Counted from the first letter of the stretch, positions 15,698 to 23,986 are shown. The stretch is 64,000 nt of DNA from Melghirimyces algeriensis (GCF_900182565.1 NZ_FXTI01000004.1:1-64000); one strand, 5' to 3'. A program made the numbers and translations. The notes: generated by a model not told the origin, from the letters alone.

Positions 15698-16407
15698 AGG
15701 TCATACCCCGCTTTGCGTTCTTGAAATTTCTCCTTATACCTTTGTATATCATTTTTTCAGACCGCTTGAAACCGAATCGTAGTCTGTGTTACAGATGATT
15801 TACTATCAAAACGCTGAAAAGGCCAGATTCGTTTCGTAATCGAACCTTGTAAAACCAGTCATGAGGTTTGGTGGATGGGGATTGGATTTGTGGAAAAAAA
15901 CCAATTCTCCCCTCTAAAAAAGGAGTGCGTATTCCCTGCTATTATAAGATTACCTAATCGGTGAGGGAATGAAAAGTGGAAAAGAATAAAAAAAGAAAAA
16001 CCGGATAATTGTCTTAGCCTTAAGACTAACTGACTATATCCTTGGTTGGTTGATTTTCTTTTTTTAAAAAAAGGAGACAGGGTATTTGGGGGTATATGAC
16101 AAGATAAAAAACGCAAGTATGCAAATACACTGAAAGAACAGTGTTTAAATACTCATTCAGAAACACCGGATCGGGGAACTCTTCGTCGATTGCAGTGGTA
16201 TAGACAAGGCAAATGAGGTTTGTTATGATCAATTTTTGTGTGTGAAATAGATTCATAGAAAAACCTTGATTAAGACGAAAATAGTCAAAAGGTCCTCTAT
16301 TCATCCGGGAATCAGTTTGATACATTGTTAATGTCCTCATATTGATTTACAGACTCACATCATCAAATGAACTTGATATGGTTGAGGCAGAAGGAGCGAT
16401 AGGAAAT
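15698..16407. other. long intergenic region before mraY
   Basis: About 700 bases with low coding signal on both strands. It is AT-rich in the second half, with a T7-A7 run near 16061-16077. It must hold the promoters for the LCP gene (minus) and mraY (plus), but I cannot point to clear -35/-10 pairs. No RNA gene or repeat was recognised. Confidence 0.5.
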
Positions 16408-17403
16408 ATGCTTCATTCTATGATTCTCATTTCTTTGGCGATTTCGTTCGGACTGGGAGTCATTCTGGGTCCCTTTGTAATACCTGTTCTGAGAAGAATG
16501 AAATTTGGACAGTCCATTCGGGAAGAAGGTCCCAAAGGGCATCAAAAAAAAGCCGGAACCCCGACGATGGGTGGAGTTATTTTTCTGGTGGTTCTGGTGT
16601 TGACTGCCATTCCTCTTGGTAACTATGTACACAAGGGCTTATCCGATTTATTCTTTTTGTTGTTTGCTACGCTGGGTTATGGAATTCTGGGTTTTATGGA
16701 TGATTACATCAAAGTAGTGATGCGTAGAAATCTGGGATTGACTGCCGGCCAGAAGCTCTTGGGGCAAGTGTTTATCGGAATGGTATTGTTTGGCATTCTG
16801 TACCAAGTACGCTTGGTGCGAGGAGACCATGAAGCGATCTCCACTATTGGAATCCCAGGAACCGATGTATTTTTTGAACTCAACTGGCTGTACTTTCCTC
16901 TGCTAGTATTGATGATGATCGGGGCATCCAATGCGGTCAATCTGACCGATGGATTGGATGGCCTTGTGGCAGGAACTGCAGCAGTGGCTTACGGTGCATA
17001 CGCTGTGATTGGGTTGGTTCAGGATAATTTGAATGTGGTGATTTTCTCCGCCTCCGTTTCAGGAGCACTTCTTGCTTTTCTGGTATTCAATGCCAATCCT
17101 GCCAAAGTGTTTATGGGCGATACCGGTTCTTTGGCATTGGGGGGAGGTTTGGCAGCACTTGCGGTCATTACCAAAACGGAGCTTTTGCTCGTTATCATCG
17201 GTGGTGTGTTTGTCATTGAGACGCTGTCTGTTATGATTCAAGTAACTTCGTTTAAATTTCGGGGGAAAAGAGTGTTCCGAATGAGTCCGCTCCATCACCA
17301 CTATGAGCTGAAAGGATGGTCGGAGTGGCGTGTCGTCATCACCTTTTGGCTGATTGGTTGTCTGTTTGCAACGCTGGGAATCTATATTGAGATTTTTGTG
17401 TGA
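16408..17403 (+). CDS. mraY: phospho-N-acetylmuramoyl-pentapeptide transferase
   Basis: Polytopic membrane enzyme that makes lipid I from UDP-MurNAc-pentapeptide and undecaprenyl phosphate. At 331 residues with about ten membrane helices it has normal size. Signatures: GTPTMGG, the aspartate pair in GFMDDYIKV, NLTDGLDGLV, VFMGDTGSLALGG and the HHHYE histidine motif near the end. ATG 16408 has AAGGAG eleven bases upstream; an earlier in-frame TTG gives an unlikely extension. In most Bacillales mraY lies in the dcw cell-division cluster. Here it is alone, with its own terminator, beside the two LCP genes; a second copy elsewhere cannot be excluded. Confidence 0.94.
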   Translation: MLHSMILISLAISFGLGVILGPFVIPVLRRMKFGQSIREEGPKGHQKKAGTPTMGGVIFLVVLVLTAIPLGNYVHKGLSDLFFLLFATLGYGILGFMDDYIKVVMRRNLGLTAGQKLLGQVFIGMVLFGILYQVRLVRGDHEAISTIGIPGTDVFFELNWLYFPLLVLMMIGASNAVNLTDGLDGLVAGTAAVAYGAYAVIGLVQDNLNVVIFSASVSGALLAFLVFNANPAKVFMGDTGSLALGGGLAALAVITKTELLLVIIGGVFVIETLSVMIQVTSFKFRGKRVFRMSPLHHHYELKGWSEWRVVITFWLIGCLFATLGIYIEIFV

Positions 17404-17407
17404 CAGT

Positions 17408-17445
17408 GAAAAAAGACTCCAGGTATCAACCGGAGTCTTTTTTTG
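17408..17445 (+). terminator. mraY terminator
   Basis: AAAAAAGACTCC, loop, GGAGTCTTTTTTT. Confidence 0.88.
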
Positions 17446-17489
17446 CATTGATTGCCTTCCATCAACAACAATCTGGGTCCTGTTCTCCG

Positions 17490-19160
17490 CTATAGCCGAC
17501 CTGACTTAAATATGGAGTAAATCAGCCACATCAGCATAAAGACTGCAATAAAAAATCCAATCTCTATGGCAGGCACTTTCCATAAGAGTGTTTGTTGGCG
17601 TGTCAGAGAAGAACCGATAATCAATCCGCACATTATAATGCTGAAGGAAAGCAGGACAATACTGTAGGAAAGGCGATTTACAATCTGATCCAACTTTCGG
17701 AGAAAAAGGTTGAGCCGAGGGATGCTTACATCCACCTGAATCCGTCCTTTTTGCAGGTGCTCAGCCAGTTGATTCAAAAGCTTGGGCAATTCCATCAAAC
17801 TTAGACCGATATCGTTTGCATGTCTCCATGTTTCACGCATGATTCGCCGGGGATTGAATCGTTGCTTTAGCAGTTGCTGTCCAAAGGGGCGGGTGATCCG
17901 CGTAATGTTGATTTCCGGATCCAGTTTCTTGACAATGCTTTCCAAGGAAAGAAGGGTTTTTCCCAAAAGAGTCAAATCAGGTGGAATCTGAATCCGATGC
18001 TTGAATGCGAGATGAAACAGGTCATTGACCGTCTCTGCAAGGCTGATATCGGAGAGAGTGACATCATAATACTTGTCGCTCAGTTCATCTACATCCAGCC
18101 AGAAAGATTCTCTGTCCACGTTCTCTGGAACCATCCCCATCCGCAGCATCGCTCGGACGGCTCCATCGGTATCTCGGTGCATCATGGCAATAATCATCGA
18201 GGAAAAGTGGCGGTGCATTTCCGGGGTGAGACGTCCCACCATACCGAAGTCAATAAAGGCAATTTGATTGCCCGGAAGAGCGAATAAATTTCCCGGATGA
18301 GGGTCACTGTGAAAGAAGCCCTTGATTAAAATCTGGTGAAATACAGCTTGTACCAAACGCTCTGCAAGCACTTTTCGGTCCAGCCCCATTTGTTCCAGTT
18401 TTTCCAGCTGGTTTAAACGGATGCCATCAATGTATTCCATGGTCAAAACCCGGTGGGTGGTCATGTCCCAGTCCACGTGGGGAATGACCACAGGGTCATC
18501 TTGGTGAAATTGTTTTCTCACTTTCTCCATATGCCGGGCTTCAGCCGTGAAGTCTAATTCTTGCCGAACAGCTTTGGCTAACTCATCCACCAATTTACCA
18601 ACCTGATATTGTGTTCCCCAATCCAACCGCTGTTCAGCCAAAGTAGCCAGTTCCCGGAAAATACTGAGATCACGCTGGATGATTCCTGCAATTCCAGGGC
18701 GTTGCACCTTGACTGCCACAGTTTGTCCAGTATAAAGGGTGGCACGGTGGACCTGTCCGATGGAGGCGGCGGCTATGGGTTTTTCCTCAAAGACAGCGAA
18801 GTACTGGTGATAATCTCCCAACTCTTGTACCAGGATGTTTTGAACCTGATGAAAGGGCATGGGGCTGACGTGATCCTGTAACTTTTCCAATTCGGAAATG
18901 ATGGCTTCCGGCAACAGATCCGAACGGCTTCCGGCAACTTGTCCCAGTTTGATGAAGGCAGGCCCCAGTTCTTCCAGTGCTTCCCGGATATGTCTGCCGA
19001 TTGAGGTGGGATCTTGGGGTTTTGTTCTAGCAGAGCTTCTTGGAAGTGAGAGTTTCGAGATAATACCCATTTCATCCAATAAATACCCAAAGCCGTGTCG
19101 AGCCAGGGTGGAGACGATTTCTCGGTAGCGGTTGAGATTTCGTATTTTGTTTCCAAACAT
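17490..19160 (-). CDS. AarF/UbiB (ABC1) atypical kinase family protein
   Basis: Atypical protein-kinase-like ATPase of 556 residues. Motifs: the KxGQ signature (FIKLGQVAGSRSDLLP) that replaces the usual P-loop, AAASIGQVHRA, the VAVKVQRPG lysine, HSDPHPGNLF and FIDFGMVG. Two hydrophobic helices close the C-terminus and probably anchor it. Family members support quinone synthesis or lipid homeostasis; in menaquinone-using Firmicutes the exact role is not established. ATG 19160 has AAGGAG eight bases upstream. The gene lies 42 bases after the phasin-like gene in the same direction, a pairing that suggests a shared membrane or lipid function. Confidence 0.92.
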   Translation of the reverse strand: MFGNKIRNLNRYREIVSTLARHGFGYLLDEMGIISKLSLPRSSARTKPQDPTSIGRHIREALEELGPAFIKLGQVAGSRSDLLPEAIISELEKLQDHVSPMPFHQVQNILVQELGDYHQYFAVFEEKPIAAASIGQVHRATLYTGQTVAVKVQRPGIAGIIQRDLSIFRELATLAEQRLDWGTQYQVGKLVDELAKAVRQELDFTAEARHMEKVRKQFHQDDPVVIPHVDWDMTTHRVLTMEYIDGIRLNQLEKLEQMGLDRKVLAERLVQAVFHQILIKGFFHSDPHPGNLFALPGNQIAFIDFGMVGRLTPEMHRHFSSMIIAMMHRDTDGAVRAMLRMGMVPENVDRESFWLDVDELSDKYYDVTLSDISLAETVNDLFHLAFKHRIQIPPDLTLLGKTLLSLESIVKKLDPEINITRITRPFGQQLLKQRFNPRRIMRETWRHANDIGLSLMELPKLLNQLAEHLQKGRIQVDVSIPRLNLFLRKLDQIVNRLSYSIVLLSFSIIMCGLIIGSSLTRQQTLLWKVPAIEIGFFIAVFMLMWLIYSIFKSGRL

Positions 19161-19202
19161 CACAGGCACTCCTTCAAAACAATCTCCGATGGATGAAGGG
19201 GA

Positions 19203-19526
19203 TCATGAAGGTTCGGATTCATCATTTGCAGAAGTGTTCAGCTGATCTTTAAGGATTTGAATTTGTTGTTCCATTTTTTGAATATCTTCCTTGGTGGCAA
19301 TTTCCATTTCATTCAGGATGGTTTTCATTCGTTTTCTCAGGAGCTGATCCAGATGCTCTTGTTCTTGTTCCCCGCGAGCGATCAATTTATCCAAAAGTTC
19401 ACGGCCGGCGGAAGGTGTCAATTCTCCGCGATTTACCAAGTCTTTCACTGTTTTTTCTGTCTGTTCCTTGCTGATAATGGCAAGCCCCAGACCAGCAGCT
19501 AATCCCTTTTTCACTAAGTCTTTCAT
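19203..19526 (-). CDS. phasin-like coiled-coil protein
   Basis: Small protein of 107 residues, helical and highly charged in its second half (EDIQKMEQQIQILKDQL is a good coiled coil). The N-terminus KDLVKKGLAAGLGLAIISKEQ is amphipathic. It resembles the short phasin-family proteins that are often encoded beside AarF/UbiB kinases or polyester granule genes. ATG 19526 is eight bases after GGAGG, while an ATG at 19532 is too close. It is probably cotranscribed with the following kinase gene. Whether it coats storage granules or acts as a kinase partner cannot be told; no polyhydroxyalkanoate synthase is in the window. Confidence 0.75.
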   Translation of the reverse strand: MKDLVKKGLAAGLGLAIISKEQTEKTVKDLVNRGELTPSAGRELLDKLIARGEQEQEHLDQLLRKRMKTILNEMEIATKEDIQKMEQQIQILKDQLNTSANDESEPS

Positions 19527-19652
19527 TGTCATTCCCTCCTTTAAAATATCATTCGTTCCTTGGCTCTTTATCCCCTTTTTCCCTTAAAAATGTGTAAATA
19601 ATCAGCTTTCAATGTAGAGGATCTCATTGTAACGAGTCTATTCTACAACTCA

Positions 19653-19681
19653 TTGACAGAGCGGTTTCCGAGAAGTATATT
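19653..19681 (+). promoter_or_regulatory. consensus sigma-A promoter before the kinase-like gene
   Basis: TTGACA (19653-19658), exactly 17 bases, TATATT (19676-19681). Transcription would start near 19688, giving a leader of about 80 bases that contains the terminator described next. Confidence 0.75.
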
Positions 19682-19710
19682 GGTGTCGAAGCGAAGTCTT
19701 CTTAACAGGA

Positions 19711-19748
19711 GAAGCGACAGGCTTTGCCTTGAGGCAAGGCCTTTTTTA
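19711..19748 (+). terminator. terminator in the leader of the kinase-like gene
   Basis: GGCTTTGCC, loop TTGA, GGCAAGGCC, TTTTTT. No plus-strand gene ends upstream (mraY has its own terminator 2.3 kb before), so this hairpin probably acts on transcripts from the promoter at 19653, as an attenuator or as the end of a short RNA of about 60 bases. Confidence 0.65.
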
Positions 19749-19768
19749 TCAACCAGAGGGGGAACCCC

Positions 19769-20446
19769 ATGTTTTGGAGTCCGATCAAGCCGCTTATAGA
19801 CAAGATCGACATCCGACCCAGCGTCGAAAACCAACCGGTGATTGTACAATTTATTCCCGAAGAATTGGAATGGATTGGAACAGGTACCGATGCGGTGGTT
19901 GTACGCCATCTGTCTTATCCCGAAGTGGTATTTAAACGGTATGTCGAGGGCCGGGAACAAACCCGACTCAATGAATATGAAGTATACTTACGTCTTCATG
20001 GATCGCCCTATTTTCCTATCTGCTTTGGTATGGATGATTCTTTTCTTGTTCTGAGTTATGAACAGGGTCCCACACTTTATGACTGTTTAGCAGAAGGGAT
20101 TTTCATCCCGGAATCCGTAATAGAAGAAGTGGAGCAGGCCCGAACCGATGCTCGTAACCGGAATCTGAATCCAAGAGATATTCATCTGAAAAATATTCTT
20201 TTACAGAATGGTCATGCCAAATTGCTGGATGTATCCGAATATCTGAAGGACGGAAATGACAAGCGCTGGGAGCACCTGGTTCAGGGATACCGTTTATTTT
20301 ACCCGATGGTTGCCGGGAGAAAAATTCCAGTTAATCTGATAGAACAAGTGAAAAACGCTTATTTGGATCAAGCGCAAGGAAATTTTTCACTTATAAAGTT
20401 TGGACGTCAGTTTTTGCAACTGTGGAAGCACAACCTCAAAGAATGA
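19769..20446 (+). CDS. protein-kinase-like (YrzF/YbdM-type) protein
   Basis: Protein of 225 residues with a shortened kinase-like fold. It has a glycine-rich segment (EWIGTGTDAVVVRH), a possible ATP-binding lysine (VVFKRYV) and a catalytic-loop-like NPRDIHLKNILL, where D and N sit at the expected spacing. AKLLDVSEY stands where DFG would be, so the metal-binding DFG is DVS. It resembles small Bacillus kinases of the YrzF/YbdM type. Activity is uncertain because of the changed DFG. The ATG follows GAGGGGG. The strong promoter and leader terminator upstream suggest that expression is controlled. Confidence 0.72.
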   Translation: MFWSPIKPLIDKIDIRPSVENQPVIVQFIPEELEWIGTGTDAVVVRHLSYPEVVFKRYVEGREQTRLNEYEVYLRLHGSPYFPICFGMDDSFLVLSYEQGPTLYDCLAEGIFIPESVIEEVEQARTDARNRNLNPRDIHLKNILLQNGHAKLLDVSEYLKDGNDKRWEHLVQGYRLFYPMVAGRKIPVNLIEQVKNAYLDQAQGNFSLIKFGRQFLQLWKHNLKE

Positions 20447-20546
20447 GGTGGTTAATGAAATGGGGGATCGGGGATGACATTTCTGTTTTTGCCCCTCTGT
20501 TCTTAAGCAAAAGGGTTGAATGGGTCGATCCCCCCCTCTCAGTGTG

Positions 20547-20610
20547 TCCGCTAAACACCTGAAACCTACAGGGGCTCCGCTGGGTGAGTGGAAAAGGATG
20601 TTCCATCCGA
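20547..20610 (+). repeat. dispersed intergenic repeat, copy A (most diverged)
   Basis: Starts TCCGCTAAAC and includes GGGGCTCCGCTGGGT and GGAAAAGGATG-TCCA. It shares these blocks, in the same order and spacing, with copies at 43374-43476 (opposite strand) and 50073-50172. It lies between the kinase-like gene and namA. Confidence 0.65.
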
Positions 20611-20653
20611 AATATAGCCAGCATTCTAAGGATAATACGTTGGAGGGGATTCC

Positions 20654-21682
20654 ATGCCTGGACTCTTTGATCCGTTTTCCCTTAGAGAGATGACGTTGAA
20701 AAATCGTGTGATGATGTCTCCCATGTGCCAATACAGTGTTGAAGCAAAAGATGGCAAGCCGACAGAATGGCATGATGTTCATTATGTTTCCCGCGCTGTC
20801 GGAGGTACAGGATTGATTATGATGGAGATGACCAATGTCCATCCTGACGGTCGAATTACGGATCGGGATTTAGGTCTTTGGTCAGATGATCAGATTCCGG
20901 CTTTTCGTCGCATCATCGATGCCTGTCATCAGTACGGGGCAAAAGTGGGTATACAAATCGCTCATGCCGGGAGAAAAGCGGAGTCTGAGTGTTTGAAACC
21001 GGTGGCTCCGTCGCCCGTTCCATTTAAGGAAGGCTTTCGGGTTCCCCATGAATTAAGCCGGGGTGAGGTTCAGGAGATGGTGGAGTTATTTGCCCTAGGG
21101 GCAGAGCGTGCCGTGAAAGCTGGTGCGGATACAGTGGAGCTTCATGGTGCCCATGGATATCTGATTCACCAGTTTATCTCCCGTATTTCCAACCGACGCA
21201 GTGACGAATACGGTGACCCTAACCGCTTTGCTGAAGAAGTGATTCGAGCTGTCCGTGAGCGTATTCCTGATGAAATGCCATTAATGATGCGTCTGTCTGC
21301 GGTTGAATATGCTGAAGGTGGATATACCTTGGTGGAAACCGTGGAACGGTGTCGTCGGTTTCATGCTTTAGGGGTGGATGCTTTTGACCTCAGTTCAGGT
21401 GGAGAGGCCCCTTCCAGCCGTCCTCCCGTTCGCGTTGCTTCTCCAGGTTACCAGGTTCCTTATGCTGCCGCCGTTCGTGAAGCGGTAGACGTTCCAGTGG
21501 TCGCTGTTGGTCACTTGGAAGAACCAAAGGTGGCGGAAATGGTCATTCAAAATGGGCATGCTGATCTTGTGGCCATCGGACGGGCGATGTTGAAGAATCC
21601 ATACTGGGCTTCTGATGCCGCTCTTTCTCTTGGAAAAGAGAATCTTCTTCCCCATCCCTATCAGCGGGCATTTCATTCTTGA
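20654..21682 (+). CDS. namA: NADPH dehydrogenase NamA (old yellow enzyme family)
   Basis: FMN-dependent ene-reductase of 342 residues that reduces activated C=C bonds and nitro compounds with NADPH. The (beta/alpha)8 barrel is evident: LKNRVMMSPMCQYS at the N-terminus (with the cysteine that tunes the flavin in YqjM), IQIAHAGRKA, ELHGAHGYLIHQFIS and the C-terminal VAIGRAMLKNPYWA. These match B. subtilis YqjM/NamA. ATG 20654 follows GGAGGGG. Monocistronic; a copy of the dispersed repeat lies in its upstream region. In YqjM, oxidative or xenobiotic stress induces expression; no regulator site was recognised here. Confidence 0.93.
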   Translation: MPGLFDPFSLREMTLKNRVMMSPMCQYSVEAKDGKPTEWHDVHYVSRAVGGTGLIMMEMTNVHPDGRITDRDLGLWSDDQIPAFRRIIDACHQYGAKVGIQIAHAGRKAESECLKPVAPSPVPFKEGFRVPHELSRGEVQEMVELFALGAERAVKAGADTVELHGAHGYLIHQFISRISNRRSDEYGDPNRFAEEVIRAVRERIPDEMPLMMRLSAVEYAEGGYTLVETVERCRRFHALGVDAFDLSSGGEAPSSRPPVRVASPGYQVPYAAAVREAVDVPVVAVGHLEEPKVAEMVIQNGHADLVAIGRAMLKNPYWASDAALSLGKENLLPHPYQRAFHS

Positions 21683-21739
21683 AAAAGAGCGCAGATCCTC
21701 TTCTAGAGGGTCTGTGTACTGTCTATGAGTGTAGTCTTC

Positions 21740-22279
21740 TTACAGGGAGTTATGCAACGGTTGAGAATGCCATTGGATGATTCCGCAGGCTAATCGCTTT
21801 CCTGCATCACCGGCGGGCTGTGTACGGTAGTCATCAGGGTTTTGATGGATAATGATTGCTTTTCCAACAATGTCTTGTACCTTGAAGCGGTTGGTGTAAA
21901 AACACATCCAGGCATATCCATTGTTGGAGAAAAGAACGGGAAAATCTCCGGCATGGTTGCCATGAGGCTGCTGATCGGGATTCCAATGATCACCTGCTGC
22001 CTGAAAGGGATCTGTTGGATCACCTATCGCACATGATCCCTTTTCATGGATGTGAAAACCGTGAGGGCCAATAGGGTCTTCTCCATTTTGCGCTGGTGAA
22101 TAGGGAGGAAGTCCCACGATCTTTGCACAAACCTCCGTTCCACCTGGAACGTTGTGAAACAGGACAATCCCTCGAAGATTAGGTGCCAAGGGTCCTCCCG
22201 CAATGTGGGCTATGGCGGTGGCATAACATTCTCTGTGATCAGAGTAACCATAAGGGAAATAAGTATGAATATCGTACAT
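21740..22279 (-). CDS. Cu/Zn superoxide dismutase family protein without signal peptide
   Basis: Cu/Zn SOD-fold protein of 179 residues. The metal-site segments are present: GPHGFHIHEKGSC, then HGNHAGDFPVLF (bridging and zinc ligands, with the zinc aspartate) and the C-terminal histidine of AIIIHQNPDDY, followed by PAGDAGKRLACGII. The conserved disulfide cysteines are also visible. Unlike most bacterial SodC and YojM it starts YDIHTYFPYG with no signal peptide or lipobox. ATG 22279 has AAGGGGGA eight bases upstream; ATGs further up, at 22297 and 22330, do not add a signal sequence either. It may act in the mother cell or spore, but that is inference. Confidence 0.86.
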   Translation of the reverse strand: MYDIHTYFPYGYSDHRECYATAIAHIAGGPLAPNLRGIVLFHNVPGGTEVCAKIVGLPPYSPAQNGEDPIGPHGFHIHEKGSCAIGDPTDPFQAAGDHWNPDQQPHGNHAGDFPVLFSNNGYAWMCFYTNRFKVQDIVGKAIIIHQNPDDYRTQPAGDAGKRLACGIIQWHSQPLHNSL

Positions 22280-22477
22280 TTGTTTTCCCCCTTCCATACT
22301 CCAACCAATATATGATCGTAACCCGTACAAGGTGACAGGTATGTGCTTCGACCTTCTTGCCTGTTCAGAACCCCCTGATATTTTTTGGGTGAATCTAATA
22401 TCATCAGACTATCGCAAAAGGTTGGAACATAGGGTGTGAAATAGAGAGAAGCGATTGCAGATTCATGTTGGAGGTTG

Positions 22478-22705
22478 ATGGCTGTGTGGCTTTTGATTTC
22501 GGGGGAAAGTCGAAAGTCTGGCTATGAAGAAATTTGTGACGAAGTGAACCGGATTCACCAAGAATGGGGCAGGGTAAGAAAGCGTCTGGATGATACGACT
22601 GATCCCGATTTGGTGGACAGTGTCATTTATGAGTTGAAGTCATTGGAAAAACGGTATGGATTTTTGATCAAAAAGTTGAAAGAGTACAAGAGAAGTGTGA
22701 TTTGA
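22478..22705 (+). CDS. small charged helical protein (DUF2508-like)
   Basis: Short protein of about 75 residues, mostly helical (EEICDEVNRIHQEW, then ELKSLEKRYGFLIKKLKEY), with a WLL segment at the N-terminus. It recalls YaaL/DUF2508 proteins in size and heptad pattern but I am not sure. The start is ambiguous: ATG 22478 is too close to GGAGG, while GTG 22484 has ideal spacing. It is monocistronic, followed by a hairpin with a T-run at 22879. No function is proposed. Confidence 0.62.
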   Translation: MAVWLLISGESRKSGYEEICDEVNRIHQEWGRVRKRLDDTTDPDLVDSVIYELKSLEKRYGFLIKKLKEYKRSVI

Positions 22706-22878
22706 TCCCTTTCATTAGACACCCTATGGAAATGGAATGGATAGGACGGGTTGCATCAATCATGAAGACTGTCCACTTTTTGTGTGAACATGCCTTAGAT
22801 TTTATGGCACCATTGAAAAAAAGGAAGTGACTATCCGCGTTAGTGCAGTCGAGCAGTGACCTGTCTCGCTTCAGTGTC

Positions 22879-22906
22879 ACACCACCTGTTTGGTGGTGAT
22901 TTTTTA
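22879..22906 (+). terminator. hairpin with T-run
   Basis: CACCACC, loop TGTTT, GGTGGTG, then ATTTTTT. It lies 170 bases downstream of the small gene ending at 22705. Confidence 0.7.
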
Positions 22907-22911
22907 CACTT

Positions 22912-22976
22912 AAAAAAGGGCTGTCAGCATATAGGAGACCAAAGAGAGGGAAGGAAATGGATGTGACAGCCCTTTA
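22912..22976. repeat. inverted repeat with a loop of about 37 bases
   Basis: AAAAGGGCTGTCA is matched by TGACAGCCCTTT after a purine-rich loop. It could be a terminator with an unusually large loop or a small RNA hairpin. No gene lies inside. Confidence 0.55.
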
Positions 22977-23114
22977 TCCATGGGGGATATATAGTGGATA
23001 TATATAATCATATATATCTAATTATATTATCCACAAAGATGAATACAGAAGAAAGTGTTTCTTTTTTCCTGTTGAATCGTTATAGTAACAGATAAGAGGG
23101 GGGGTTGATTTTAA

Positions 23115-23531
23115 ATGAATCCGGATCTGGATCAAATCCGCAGCCTGTTGAGTGAGTCCAAAAACATTGCCGTTGTCGGACTTTCGGACAAAACTGATCG
23201 GACCAGCCATATGATTGCTCAAGCCTTGCAGAAGGCAGGATATCGGATATTTCCCGTTAACCCCGTATTAAAAGAGCCCGTTCTCGGTGAAAAACCCTAT
23301 GCCTCAGTACAGGAGATTGAAGAGGATGTGGATATTGTCAATGTATTCCGCAGGAGTGAACATTGTGTACCAGTGGCACAGGATGCTGTAGCCGCAGGAG
23401 CCAAAGCGTTATGGCTTCAGCAGGGGATTGTCAATGAAAAAGCGGCTACCATTGCAAAAGAGGGAGGGCTTATGGTGATTATGGATCGCTGTATAAAGGT
23501 GGATCATACCATTCTGCTCAGAAATCGATAA
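23115..23531 (+). CDS. CoA-binding protein (YccU family)
   Basis: Cytosolic Rossmann-fold protein of 138 residues that binds coenzyme A. Motifs: IAVVGLSDKTDRTSHMIAQAL at the N-terminus, YRIFPVNP, then DIVNVFRRSEHCVPVAQDAV and ALWLQQGIVNEKAA, all typical of the YccU/CoA_binding_2 family, and the C-terminal MVIMDRCIKVDH. ATG 23115 follows AGAGGGGGGG. The physiological role of the family is not established; a link to CoA-dependent regulation or redox defence has been suggested. It is not clearly in an operon. Confidence 0.88.
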   Translation: MNPDLDQIRSLLSESKNIAVVGLSDKTDRTSHMIAQALQKAGYRIFPVNPVLKEPVLGEKPYASVQEIEEDVDIVNVFRRSEHCVPVAQDAVAAGAKALWLQQGIVNEKAATIAKEGGLMVIMDRCIKVDHTILLRNR

Positions 23532-23653
23532 GGGGCCAAAATGGAGAAAATTTTGGATGAAGGATTGACAACCCTTTGGGATGTAAAATCATAATATAGA
23601 TAAACAGTGATCTGTCAGCCCCGCACCTGAACTTCTATCTGGGGGTGATAGTT

Positions 23654-23836
23654 GTGCAAACGATGAAATTGTCTGATTTAATTCTAACAATATCTCCAGA
23701 TTTGTATGATCTTCTTCGAAAAGAAGAGCTGGAATCGGAAGTGATCGTTCATGATATCGGTTCCTTAAATAGAGAAGATATCAGCGAAATCATTGAACAA
23801 GCTATTCAACACCATCATAAGGCCCCATATCATTGA
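23654..23836 (+). CDS. small hypothetical protein (60 aa)
   Basis: A 60-residue acidic protein (KLSDLILTISPDLYDLL and SLNREDISEIIEQAIQ) that looks like two or three helices. I do not recognise it. GTG 23654 has GGGGGTGA five bases upstream, better than GTG 23645 or ATG 23663. A TTGACA box at about 23566 and AT-rich bases after it may be its promoter. It ends in a clear terminator, which supports a real single-gene unit. Confidence 0.6.
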   Translation: MQTMKLSDLILTISPDLYDLLRKEELESEVIVHDIGSLNREDISEIIEQAIQHHHKAPYH

Positions 23837-23846
23837 ACGCTTCCTG

Positions 23847-23888
23847 AAAACAAGTCCTTTCACCTATTTGGCGAAGGGGCTTGTTTTT
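23847..23888 (+). terminator. terminator after the 60-aa gene
   Basis: AACAAG-CCTT pairs with AAGG-CTTGTT across a loop of about 14 bases; TTTTTAT follows. Confidence 0.75.
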
Positions 23889-23986
23889 ATGGTTGCATAA
23901 CGTCATTGAAGTGGGAGCTTTGATGGAGACCGTGTCGATCCATATATTGTCTGTTTGCAGATGTTTCATGATCTTGTCGAAATTAC

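Larger units (their letters stand above)
22706..23114. other. intergenic region with two hairpins
   Basis: About 400 bases without a gene. It contains the terminator at 22879-22906, a long-loop inverted repeat at 22912-22976, and a run of AT repeats (22985-23030) before the next gene. Confidence 0.6.

Noticed and set aside
21683..21715. Hairpin after namA as a terminator
   Set aside because: Stem is fair (CAGATCCTCT with AGAGGGTCTG), but no T-run follows.
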